A DNA stretch of 64,000 nucleotides from Mesorhizobium hawassense (GTDB lineage: Bacteria > Pseudomonadota > Alphaproteobacteria > Rhizobiales > Rhizobiaceae): contig NZ_QMBP01000001.1 of assembly GCF_003289945.1 (NCBI RefSeq), forward strand, positions 62,001 to 126,000. The letters are read 5' to 3'. Made by a program: the position numbers and the translations under genes. This document shows positions 1 through 7,784 of the stretch, one piece after another (within the stretch, counting starts at the first letter, position 1; the number at the start of each line of letters is the position of its first letter). The notes below the pieces were generated by a model. That model was given only the letters and a program-made list of their open reading frames with translations. It did not search any database and was not told the DNA's origin.

Positions 1-266
1 TCGTGGAAAATGTCCGCGGCGACGGCGACCTGCTTGCCGATCTCGTCAACCGCAGCCAAGGGTCTGCCGGTGCGCTTGAGGCAAGCCAGGCCACCAACCA
101 GCTGATCGCGCTTTCGACCAAGCAGCAAATGCAGATCCAGACGCTGCTTGCGACGCAATTCCGCGCCGAGGCCGAGGACGCCGCCCGCAAGGCGCAGTCC
201 GAGGAAGCTGCCCGACAGACGACAAAACGCTTCCTGGGCACCGGCTCCGCCTATCCCGGCAACTGA
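1..266 (+). CDS. trbJ: TrbJ conjugal transfer protein, C-terminal fragment
   Basis: The reading frame is open at the left edge, so only about the last 88 residues are present. The segment is helical and rich in Gln, Ala and Arg, with the pattern QLIALSTKQQMQIQTLL followed by a charged Ala/Glu/Lys tail. This is typical of the end of TrbJ (VirB5-like), a periplasmic pilus-associated part of the Trb type IV secretion apparatus. It lies 33 bp before trbL and starts the visible part of a trbJ-L-F-G-I run on one strand. The name rests on this tail plus gene order. The mature N-terminus and signal peptide lie outside the window. Confidence 0.8.
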   Translation, partial: VENVRGDGDLLADLVNRSQGSAGALEASQATNQLIALSTKQQMQIQTLLATQFRAEAEDAARKAQSEEAARQTTKRFLGTGSAYPGN

Positions 267-299
267 TCACTGGCACTTCAACTTGAGGAAGGCGGCGGC

Positions 300-1622
300 A
301 TGAACGACCTTGGCGTCATCGATCGCTTCATGGAGACTTTTATCCGCTATATCGACAGCGGGTTCGGTCTGCTTTCGGGCGACGTCGCCTTCCTTACTAC
401 GACGCTCATCGGCATCGACATCACGCTTGCGGGCCTCGCCTGGGCATTCGGCGGCGAGCCCAACATTCTCGGCCGCCTCATCCGCAAGGTGCTCTATGTC
501 GGCGTCTTTGCCTTCATCCTGAACAATTTCAAGAACCTCGCCGACATCATCTACCGCTCCTTTGCCGGCCTTGGCATCAACGCGTCCTCCGGCAATTTAT
601 CCGCCGACAATCTCCTGCACCCGGGCCGCATCGCCGCCACCGGCTTCGAGGGCGCCTGGCCGCTGCTCGATCAGGCGAGCCAGCTTCTGGGCTTCCCGGA
701 AATCTTTGGCAACGCGCTCACCATTTTCGTGCTGCTCGTGGCCTGGTTCCTGGTCATCATCGCCTTCTTCATTCTCTCGATCCAGCTCTTCATCACCATC
801 CTCGAGTTCAAGCTCACCACGCTTGCGGGCTTCGTTCTGGTGCCATTCGCGCTCTGGAATCGCTCGTCGTTTCTGGCCGAGCGCGTGCTCGGCAATGTCA
901 TCTCGTCAGGCATCAAGGTGATGGTGCTCGCCGTGATCGTTGGTATCGGCTCCACGCTTTTCGGCGAGTTCGCTTCGGCGCTCCAGGGCAAGGAGCCTGA
1001 TCTGGCGGCGGCCATGTCACAGGTGCTGGGCGCGCTGGCGCTGCTTGGGCTGGGCATCTTCGGGCCGGGGATCGCTTCAGGGCTGGTGTCTGGTGCACCG
1101 CAGCTTGGCGCCGGCGCTGCGCTCGGAACCACGGCGGCCGCTGCCGGATCGGCGCTCGTTGCCGGGGGAACGGCATTCGCCGGTGCGCGCATGGCAACCG
1201 GCGGCGGGCTTGCCGCCGTCCGAGCCGGCACGACCATGGGTTCGGCAGCTTCCTCGGCGTGGCAGTTGGGGCGGGCAACCTCGCCCGGGACCGGCCTGTC
1301 CGGTGTGGCTGCTGGAATGCAGGGTGTGGCAAGCGCCGCCGGCGGCGCTGTATTGCGTGCAGCAGGATCCGCCGCGGGAAGCTTGGGGCCTAGCGTCAAT
1401 GCCGGGCGCGAAGCCGCATGGACCGCCTCCCGCGGTGCGCCCACCGCGTCAATGACCGGAGGTCCGGCCGGTTCTGCCCCGAATACCGCACCCAATTGGG
1501 CGAGACGCATGCGTTCCGAACAGACCGCTCGTGCTCATCGCCACGCCGCCGTGCAAGCCGTCCGCGACGGTGACAGGCCGGGCGGCAGCGCCAATCCCTC
1601 TCTTAACGACAAGGACGACTAA
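300..1622 (+). CDS. trbL: TrbL inner-membrane conjugation protein
   Basis: A 440-residue polytopic membrane protein, equivalent to VirB6, that forms part of the inner-membrane channel of the mating-pair apparatus. Residues about 20-260 hold several hydrophobic segments, for example near 40-60, 140-175 and 205-250. The last 170 residues are a low-complexity Ala/Gly/Ser-rich tail, usual for TrbL. The ATG follows a GAGGAAGGCGG-type ribosome site. The stop is directly followed by the trbF start, so the two are probably translationally coupled. Length and architecture are normal. Confidence 0.93.
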   Translation: MNDLGVIDRFMETFIRYIDSGFGLLSGDVAFLTTTLIGIDITLAGLAWAFGGEPNILGRLIRKVLYVGVFAFILNNFKNLADIIYRSFAGLGINASSGNLSADNLLHPGRIAATGFEGAWPLLDQASQLLGFPEIFGNALTIFVLLVAWFLVIIAFFILSIQLFITILEFKLTTLAGFVLVPFALWNRSSFLAERVLGNVISSGIKVMVLAVIVGIGSTLFGEFASALQGKEPDLAAAMSQVLGALALLGLGIFGPGIASGLVSGAPQLGAGAALGTTAAAAGSALVAGGTAFAGARMATGGGLAAVRAGTTMGSAASSAWQLGRATSPGTGLSGVAAGMQGVASAAGGAVLRAAGSAAGSLGPSVNAGREAAWTASRGAPTASMTGGPAGSAPNTAPNWARRMRSEQTARAHRHAAVQAVRDGDRPGGSANPSLNDKDD

Positions 1623-2354
1623 ATGCTCTTCAAACGACCCGTTCAACGTTACGGCAAGACGCCCGAGCCGGTCACGCCGTATCAGAAGGCCGGCCAGCTC
1701 TGGGATGAGCGCATCGGCTCATCGCGGGTACAGGCCCGGAATTGGCGGCTGATGGCCATTGGCTGCCTGGCTTTGGCGACCGGGCTCTCCGGCGGGCTGA
1801 TATGGCAGTCGATGCAAAGCCGTGTCGTGCCTTACGTCGTCGAGGTCGACCGCTTCGGCGAGGCGCGCGCCGTTGCGCCGGCAATCCAGAATTATGAGCC
1901 CTCCGACGCCCAGATCGCCTGGCATCTCGGCCGTTTCATTCAGAATGTCCGATCCGTCTCCACCGACCCGGTCCTGGTGCGGCAGAACTGGTTGGCAGCC
2001 TACGACTTTGCCACTGATCGTGCATCGCTTTTCCTCAACGAGTACGCCAAGGCAAACGACCCATTTGGGCAGATCGGCACGCGCAGTGTGTCGGTGCAGG
2101 TGACCAGCGTGATCAGGGCTTCCGACAGCTCGTTCCAGGTCAAATGGACCGAGCAGATTTTTGAGCGCGGCAGCCTGGCCAGCACGACGCGCTGGACGGC
2201 GATCCTGACCATCGTGATCCGCCCGCCAAGCAATACCGACCAGCTGCGCAACAACCCGCTCGGCATCTTTATCAACGCTATCGATTGGTCGCGTGAGCTC
2301 GACAGCGCAGCACCTGCATCCGTTTCCCCAAAGGAGCCCGCCAATGACAAATAG
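1623..2354 (+). CDS. trbF: TrbF conjugation protein (VirB8-like)
   Basis: A 243-residue bitopic inner-membrane protein of the Trb secretion system. It has a short cytoplasmic N-terminus, one membrane helix at about residues 40-60 (LMAIGCLALATGLSGGLIW) and a periplasmic NTF2-like VirB8 domain. The conserved PYVVEVDRFGEA stretch follows the membrane helix. It begins at the base after the trbL stop and overlaps the start of trbG by 11 bp, so it is a middle gene of the operon. It appears complete. Confidence 0.93.
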   Translation: MLFKRPVQRYGKTPEPVTPYQKAGQLWDERIGSSRVQARNWRLMAIGCLALATGLSGGLIWQSMQSRVVPYVVEVDRFGEARAVAPAIQNYEPSDAQIAWHLGRFIQNVRSVSTDPVLVRQNWLAAYDFATDRASLFLNEYAKANDPFGQIGTRSVSVQVTSVIRASDSSFQVKWTEQIFERGSLASTTRWTAILTIVIRPPSNTDQLRNNPLGIFINAIDWSRELDSAAPASVSPKEPANDK

Positions 2355-3372
2355 AGCCCCATCGCTTCGTGCCGTGCTGATCTTGTCTGCGTCGGCAGCC
2401 GTCCTCTCGGCTTGCGCATCGAAGCCGGTGCCTCCACCAGAGATTTCTTATGATGCTGCCGACTTCAAAGCAGCGGCAATTGAGAAGCCGCCGGAGAAGG
2501 CGGTGAAGATCGTCGAGGTGCCGAAGCCGCTGCCTTTGCCCGGTCAGCTGCAGCCCGATCCGGGCAAGCTCGTCGAGGATAAACGCTCTCCTGAAGAACG
2601 AGTCGCGGACACCAACAAGGCGGCAACGCAGCAGCCCACCAAATACGGCTATGTCAATGCGGTTCAGGTCTATCCCTTTGCCGATGGCGCGCTTTATCAA
2701 CTCTACGCCGCACCCGAGCGCGTTACCGATATCGCTCTGCAACCGGGTGAGAAGCTGACGTCCGTGTCCGCGGGCGATACGGTGCGGTGGGTCATTGGCG
2801 ACACTGTGAGCGGCACTGGTGACAATCAGCGCACCCATGTGCTGGTGAAACCCTTCGCGCCAGGACTCAGCACCAACCTTGTGATCACCACGGAACGGCG
2901 GACGTATTACCTGCAGCTTCAAAGCACTGACAAGACCGCAATGGCGGCCATCTCGTGGACGTATAGCGAGGACCAAATCATCGCGATGCGCATGCGCAAC
3001 GCTCAAGCTGAAGCTCTCACGCCGGTCGCGTCGAATGTGGCGCTCGAGAACATTCGCTTCCGCTATGCAATCTCAGGCGACGCACCTCCCTGGAGACCGA
3101 CGCGTGCCTTCGACGACGGCAGCAAGGTCTACATCGAATTCCCGCGTCGCATCGATCAGGGCGAGGCGCCGCCGCTCTTCATCGTCGGGGTCGACGGGAG
3201 CAACCAGCTCGTCAACTACCGCATGCGCGGCAACTACTACATCGTCGATCGCCTCTTTGCCGCGGCCGAACTGCGGCTCGGCTCCAAGCAGCAGCAGGTG
3301 GTGCGCATCACCCGGACTGACGGGCGACAACCGCCGCGGCGGATCTCGCCGTTTTCTCGTCTCGGCAGGTGA
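2344..3372 (+). CDS. trbG: TrbG conjugation protein (VirB9-like), predicted lipoprotein
   Basis: A 342-residue exported protein of the outer-membrane core complex. The start at 2344 gives a signal peptide (RAVLILSASAAVLSACAS) whose LSAC lipobox predicts lipidation at Cys. The C-terminal half has the VirB9/TrbG beta-domain, including NIRFRYAISGD and the late DGSKVYIEFP and IVDRLF motifs. An in-frame extension to 2293 is possible but lies inside trbF and would bury the signal peptide. It is followed after 12 bp by trbI. Confidence 0.93.
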   Translation: MTNRAPSLRAVLILSASAAVLSACASKPVPPPEISYDAADFKAAAIEKPPEKAVKIVEVPKPLPLPGQLQPDPGKLVEDKRSPEERVADTNKAATQQPTKYGYVNAVQVYPFADGALYQLYAAPERVTDIALQPGEKLTSVSAGDTVRWVIGDTVSGTGDNQRTHVLVKPFAPGLSTNLVITTERRTYYLQLQSTDKTAMAAISWTYSEDQIIAMRMRNAQAEALTPVASNVALENIRFRYAISGDAPPWRPTRAFDDGSKVYIEFPRRIDQGEAPPLFIVGVDGSNQLVNYRMRGNYYIVDRLFAAAELRLGSKQQQVVRITRTDGRQPPRRISPFSRLGR

Positions 3373-3384
3373 GGGGATCCGCTC

Positions 3385-4596
3385 ATGACTGACACGTCCC
3401 ATTCCGCCCCTGCGCCGAAGCTTGATCCCGATCAGCTGCAGCTGCGAGCGTCGCCCCGCCGTGCTGTGCGGTTCAGGCGCGGCGTGATCATTGCGATCGC
3501 TGCAATCGGATCCGGTGCAATATTCGGTGTCACCATGGTCGCGCTTAGGGCCCCAGCTCTGCGCATCCAGGACTTAACGGAAGACCGCTATAACACTGAA
3601 CGCAAGCCGACAGCTGAGGGGCTTGATAGCCTGCCTAAGGACTATTCGGCGATGCCGAAGGCGCCCGTGCTTGGACCGCCGCTGCCTGGCGATCTTGGCC
3701 GCCCCATACTTGAGCGACAGCGCCAGCTCGGTATCGCGCCGGGGCAGGAGACGTCCGCCGAGGAGCAGCGCCTCGCCCAGCAAGCTATCGAGGCACGCGA
3801 GTCGCAAGTCATGTTCCGGATCGACAACCGATCCAAGCAGACAGAAGTCGCGGGCGGCGGAAAGTCTGTCCAGCAGCCATTTGAAGCGCTTCCGCAAGCC
3901 GGGGCGGCACCCGCATCAGCTTCGGTCGCGCCGGCCGAGGGCGACCAGAACAACCAACAGCGGAAGCTCGATTTTATCAGCCAACGGAGCACAGGCGGGA
4001 TCTACAATCCGCATGCGCTGCAAACGCCGGCTTCACCCTATCAGTTGATGGCCGGCAGCGTGATCGCGGCAAGCCTCATCACCGGCATCAATTCGGATTT
4101 GCCCGGTCTGGTCGTCGCGCAGGTCACCGAGAATGTGCACGACACTGTCACAGGCGGCAGCCTACTGATCCCGCAAGGCTCACGTCTGATCGGCACCTAT
4201 GACAGCGTCGTCGCTTTTGGACAAAAGCGCGCATTGCTGGTCTGGCAGCGAATAATCCTGCCAGACGGCTCGTCGATCGAAATCGACAACCTGCCGGCGA
4301 CGGACACTGCCGGTTATGCGGGCTTGGACGACGAAGTCGATTTCCACACCTGGCAACTGATCAAGGGCGTGGCTTTAGCCACGTTGCTGGGCGTCGGCAC
4401 CGAGTTGAGTTTTGGGGAGAATGAGAGCGACCTCGTCAAGGCAATCCGGCAATCCACGCAGCAGAATGTCAGCCAAGCAGGTCAGCGCATCACGGAAAAG
4501 AACCTGAATATTCAGCCGACAATAACGGTCCGTCCCGGTTGGCCGCTTCGCGTAGTTGTGCACAAGGATCTCGCGCTGCGGCCGTACGCGGGCTGA
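3385..4596 (+). CDS. trbI: TrbI conjugation protein (VirB10-like)
   Basis: A 403-residue protein bridging the inner and outer membranes in the Trb system. It has a short cytoplasmic N-terminus, a membrane helix at about residues 34-54, a Pro/Gln/Ala-rich periplasmic linker, and a C-terminal VirB10 domain. That domain contains YQLMAGSVIAASLITGINSD and the DTVTGGSLLIPQGSRLIGTYDS segment, which is highly typical. It lies 12 bp after trbG and 12 bp before the DUF2274 gene. No damage is seen. Confidence 0.95.
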   Translation: MTDTSHSAPAPKLDPDQLQLRASPRRAVRFRRGVIIAIAAIGSGAIFGVTMVALRAPALRIQDLTEDRYNTERKPTAEGLDSLPKDYSAMPKAPVLGPPLPGDLGRPILERQRQLGIAPGQETSAEEQRLAQQAIEARESQVMFRIDNRSKQTEVAGGGKSVQQPFEALPQAGAAPASASVAPAEGDQNNQQRKLDFISQRSTGGIYNPHALQTPASPYQLMAGSVIAASLITGINSDLPGLVVAQVTENVHDTVTGGSLLIPQGSRLIGTYDSVVAFGQKRALLVWQRIILPDGSSIEIDNLPATDTAGYAGLDDEVDFHTWQLIKGVALATLLGVGTELSFGENESDLVKAIRQSTQQNVSQAGQRITEKNLNIQPTITVRPGWPLRVVVHKDLALRPYAG

Positions 4597-4608
4597 AAAG
4601 GAGGGCCG

Positions 4609-4881
4609 ATGGCAAACCTGAAACTAGGAAAACTTCCTGACCGGACGCCGTCGAAGATCACCATCACAGTTAGCGCGGGTCTGAGCCAGGTGCTGCAGGA
4701 ATACGCGGCACTTTACCGTGACACGTACGGCGAGTCTGAAACAGTGGCTGAGCTCATTCCGTTCATACTGGCCGGCTTCCTGGAAGGTGACCGGGCGTTT
4801 GCCAAGGCTAGAAAAGAAGCTCTGCAGGCTGCCCGCATGCCAGGAAAACCGCGACGCCTGCCGGATTCAAATTCTGAGTAG
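4609..4881 (+). CDS. DUF2274 family small protein at end of trb operon
   Basis: A 90-residue protein with the family opening MANLKLGKLPDRTPSKITITVS and a central QEYAALYRDTYGE segment. DUF2274 genes regularly follow trbI in Trb conjugation clusters of rhizobia and related bacteria, but the molecular role is unknown. An AAAAGGAGGG ribosome site lies just upstream, and the gene sits 12 bp after trbI, so it belongs to the operon. It is basic, has no signal peptide and is probably cytoplasmic. Confidence 0.85.
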   Translation: MANLKLGKLPDRTPSKITITVSAGLSQVLQEYAALYRDTYGESETVAELIPFILAGFLEGDRAFAKARKEALQAARMPGKPRRLPDSNSE

Positions 4882-4904
4882 TCAAGATCGAGGGTTGGTC
4901 AAGC

Positions 4905-5240
4905 TTGAGCATGGTGCGCGCCAACTCCTCACCGCTGCTCGCGGAGCTTGAACGATTTTTGGCTGTCACGGCCTATTTAGTCACTCGCCATGGCGAAGCC
5001 TATACACCGAAGCGCTTTCGGCGCCGCTTTCGAAGCACGGTGGGTCCGCCCGGCCCAAAGTGGGTCTGTGTACCGTTTGCAATTGGGGCCGGGTGGGATT
5101 ATCTCGAAGCGTTCCGACAGCCCCTACAGGAGCGGTCGGTCGAAACATGGCTGAAAACAGCCCCGCACAGCGAACAATTCTCCCCCAAGGTGCCTGCTAT
5201 AGTTCCAATCACGTACCGTGTTATTTTCAACATTTGCTAA
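4905..5240 (+). pseudogene. Decayed small gene behind the trb operon
   Basis: This 111-codon frame starts TTG (or ATG at 4911) 23 bp after the DUF2274 gene. Only the first third looks like a protein: LLAELERFLAVTAYLVTRHG is an amphipathic, well-formed helix of the kind found in small proteins encoded after trbI/DUF2274. After about residue 35 the translation becomes Arg/Pro-rich and loses any regular pattern. I read it as the stump of a small operon gene whose 3' part was lost at a recombination junction near 5010. A real but unusual 111-residue protein cannot be excluded. Confidence 0.4.
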
Positions 5241-5334
5241 TTTATGTGTTGTTAATGAAAAGAGGCGTTCAGCGTGTGGATAACGTGCCGCCAATAACAG
5301 TGGAGCACGATGTGTCGCACGCTAAACCGGCGAG

Positions 5335-7152
5335 TTGAACTTTGCCAAGCCTGTCACTTATGTTATTTCTAGCCTAGGGGAGGGTAATTTATACCGATGG
5401 AGGTGGCCTTTGCGTCCAGAGGCATCAGGCGTCGGCACAAAGAGTGAGAAGCCCTCCTCGATCGATGTTTCACGTGTCGACGAAGCGCTTCTCGCTGACC
5501 TGTTAGCGAATACGACTGAACTTTTATCGCTCTACAATCGCGACTTTCGGCTAACCCACTACGCTGCCAGGCTCAAAGGCCTGTACGGAGACGCGGTGGT
5601 ACCAGGCGCCGCCATTTGGGAGATCTACCCAAGCTTCCTGGATACCAGGTGCCGCGACGAATTCCTTCGGGTATTTCAGGGCGGCTCTGCGGCAAGCATC
5701 GAATTGCCGCGCTCATCGGGCGAAGCGCCTAGGTCCGTTTTCGTCTTCGGCACCGCAAATGGTGTCGGAATCATCGAATCACAGGGGCAGGGAGGGCGCA
5801 GCGCTGCGGAGGAGCAGGAGCATCTAATTCTGCTCCATCAGGCGACCCATGACGTGCTGACCGGGCTGCAGAATCGACGGCGATTTGGAGAGCGACTACA
5901 GGAAGCGCTGGCGGCAATCGGCGGCCCAAAGCCGAAAGCCGCCCTGCTCCAAATCGACCTTGACGATTTCAAGTCGGTCAACGACACGCTCGGCCATGGA
6001 GCGGGCGACACGCTTCTGCAACTCGCGGCAGGTCGAATCCGTGACGCGCTGCAAGATGGCGAATCTGCATATAGGTATGCCGGCGACGAGTTCGCTGTCA
6101 TCCAATTGGGCAAGGAGCAGCCCGTGGAAGCAGAGCGCCTCGCCGGAACCCTGGTCAAAGCCTTCAAGGACCCGTTCGTCATCAACGGCATTCCCGTCTT
6201 TGTCGGTTCAAGCATCGGTATTGCTTTCGGGCCCGAGCACGGTACCGATGGCGAGCAGTTGATGAAAGCCGCCGACATTGCCCTTTATGCAGCCAAGACG
6301 GATGGTCGCGGCTGCGCCCGAACATTCAATCGCTCGATGCTGCTCTTACTCGAGCAACGCGAGAATCTCAGGCGCAGCCTTCGGACCGCGCTGGAGCGAG
6401 GCGAACTCTATATTGAATATCAGCCGCTGATCCGGCCTCCTTCATCGGTGATCGGTTTTGAAGCGCTGCTGCGTTGGCGACACCCCGAGATCGGCATCAT
6501 CCCGCCCAGTGTGTTCATTCCTATCGCCGAAGCCGACGGTCTGATGGACGAGATTGGACGATGGGTGCTCGAGCAAGCCTGTCGCCAGGCGTTGGCATGG
6601 CCTTCCTGGCTTACAGTCGCAGTCAACCTGTCTCCGGCTCAGTTTCTGAGCGGCTCGCTGACAGATACGGTCGCTCAGATTATCGATGCAGTTGGAATTC
6701 GGGCTGACAGAATTGAACTTGAGATAACCGAAACGGTTCTTCTTGAGAAGACAATTGATAATATCGATACATTAAATACGCTGAATGTATTGGGGATAAG
6801 AATTTCGCTCGACGACTTTGGGACGTACTACTCATCGTTGAGCTATCTTAAGAATTTCCCGTTCGATACGTTGAAGATAGATCAATACTTTATTAAGGAC
6901 TTGGAAATTGATCTCAAGAGCCAAACAATCGTGCGATCGATCATCAAGCTGGCTCACGGACTGGGTATAAGCGTCACCGCCGAGGGGGTCGAGACGTCGG
7001 CACAGGCACGGTGGCTGGTCGAGGAGCATTGCGATTGCCTGCAAGGCAATTTCCTGGGAGTGCCGCTTGGAGCCGAGGCAACCAGCGATTTCATCAGGCG
7101 GTCGCCGTCGAAGGGGGGGCGAGCGTTGGAGGAATCAAATCGGGCGCTCTAG
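5335..7152 (+). CDS. PAS-like/GGDEF/EAL bifunctional c-di-GMP enzyme
   Basis: A protein of up to 605 residues with a PAS-like N-terminus (about 45-150), a GGDEF diguanylate cyclase domain (about 165-330) and an EAL phosphodiesterase domain (about 345-590). The cyclase signature is AGDEF at 249-253, a tolerated variant. EAL at 376-378, NLSPAQF, EITET, DDFG and EGVE are all present, so both activities are possible. There is no membrane helix. TTG 5335 is the longest start. TTG 5410 is preceded by a very strong GGAGGTGG and may be the true one (580 residues). It is probably the first gene of the signalling operon. Bases 6720-6910, inside the EAL domain, are clearly more AT-rich than the rest. 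Confidence 0.9.
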   Translation: MNFAKPVTYVISSLGEGNLYRWRWPLRPEASGVGTKSEKPSSIDVSRVDEALLADLLANTTELLSLYNRDFRLTHYAARLKGLYGDAVVPGAAIWEIYPSFLDTRCRDEFLRVFQGGSAASIELPRSSGEAPRSVFVFGTANGVGIIESQGQGGRSAAEEQEHLILLHQATHDVLTGLQNRRRFGERLQEALAAIGGPKPKAALLQIDLDDFKSVNDTLGHGAGDTLLQLAAGRIRDALQDGESAYRYAGDEFAVIQLGKEQPVEAERLAGTLVKAFKDPFVINGIPVFVGSSIGIAFGPEHGTDGEQLMKAADIALYAAKTDGRGCARTFNRSMLLLLEQRENLRRSLRTALERGELYIEYQPLIRPPSSVIGFEALLRWRHPEIGIIPPSVFIPIAEADGLMDEIGRWVLEQACRQALAWPSWLTVAVNLSPAQFLSGSLTDTVAQIIDAVGIRADRIELEITETVLLEKTIDNIDTLNTLNVLGIRISLDDFGTYYSSLSYLKNFPFDTLKIDQYFIKDLEIDLKSQTIVRSIIKLAHGLGISVTAEGVETSAQARWLVEEHCDCLQGNFLGVPLGAEATSDFIRRSPSKGGRALEESNRAL

Positions 7153-7262
7153 CTCTGCACTCTTTGTGGAGGGGGAAAAGCGATCGAACTGGATACCGCG
7201 CAATGCGGAAACTCATCACGAGAGGCGGTCAAATTTCCGTCTCGCAGGTCAGGAGGATGCTG

Positions 7263-7784
7263 ATGGGATCTGTTCATCACGAACCGGCTGGAGGGCCGAC
7301 TTTTGAGCCGCTGATCCAGGTCGACATGGAGATCAAGACTTTTGTGTCCGCTTGGCAACACTGCGACTATGTCTCGACATACATGGCCCGGATGATCAGT
7401 CAAAAGCGATCAGACTCGGTCCGGCATTCGAATCTGTTTTCCTCTGCCTTCAACGAATTGCTGGAAGTCGCCTTCCGTACGCGCCATGCCGAGGGCGAGC
7501 TGGCCTGCAGGGTGTCTCGCCAAGGCGCGACGGACAGAATCGAGCTGACAATTCCTTGCGTGCCGGAGGAACGCCAGTTCTACCAGGAGGCCGTGGCGCA
7601 AGTCGCCGGATTTGAGGCCAGGGAGCGATATCTCAATTCCGTGTCTGGAGATCTGGCGCCCAGCAGGGAGGTCGTACTTCTGGAACTGGCTGTCGACTAC
7701 AACGCGACACTCAGGGTGGAGGAGGCCGAAGGCGACGCGATCAAACTTGTCGTGGATCTTCCACTTGAGGGCTTGCAGCATTGA
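7263..7784 (+). CDS. Degenerate HATPase-like / SiaB-slr1861-like protein
   Basis: A 173-residue cytoplasmic protein. ATG 7263 follows an AGGAGG site; ATG 7204 in the same frame would add 20 residues. NELLEVAF at residues 64-71, after a WQHCDYV...MARM helix, matches the N-box region (NELIENAVKF) of the true kinase encoded at 11324-11884. The remainder lacks a recognisable GxGLG ATP-lid motif. This suggests a GHKL fold that may not bind ATP normally, like the kinase-like partners in SiaB or slr1861-type systems. Its stop overlaps the TTG start of the next gene, so it is translationally coupled to it. The exact family is uncertain. Confidence 0.65.
   Translation: MGSVHHEPAGGPTFEPLIQVDMEIKTFVSAWQHCDYVSTYMARMISQKRSDSVRHSNLFSSAFNELLEVAFRTRHAEGELACRVSRQGATDRIELTIPCVPEERQFYQEAVAQVAGFEARERYLNSVSGDLAPSREVVLLELAVDYNATLRVEEAEGDAIKLVVDLPLEGLQH

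Noticed and set aside
671..1510. Long minus-strand frame opposite trbL
   Set aside because: It is antisense to a well-supported conserved gene, and its composition (Ala/Pro/Ser/Arg) is a GC-rich shadow.
6079..6093. AGDEF instead of GGDEF as evidence of an inactive cyclase
   Set aside because: Ala at the first position is found in active diguanylate cyclases, and the catalytic Asp/Glu are kept, so loss of activity is not implied.
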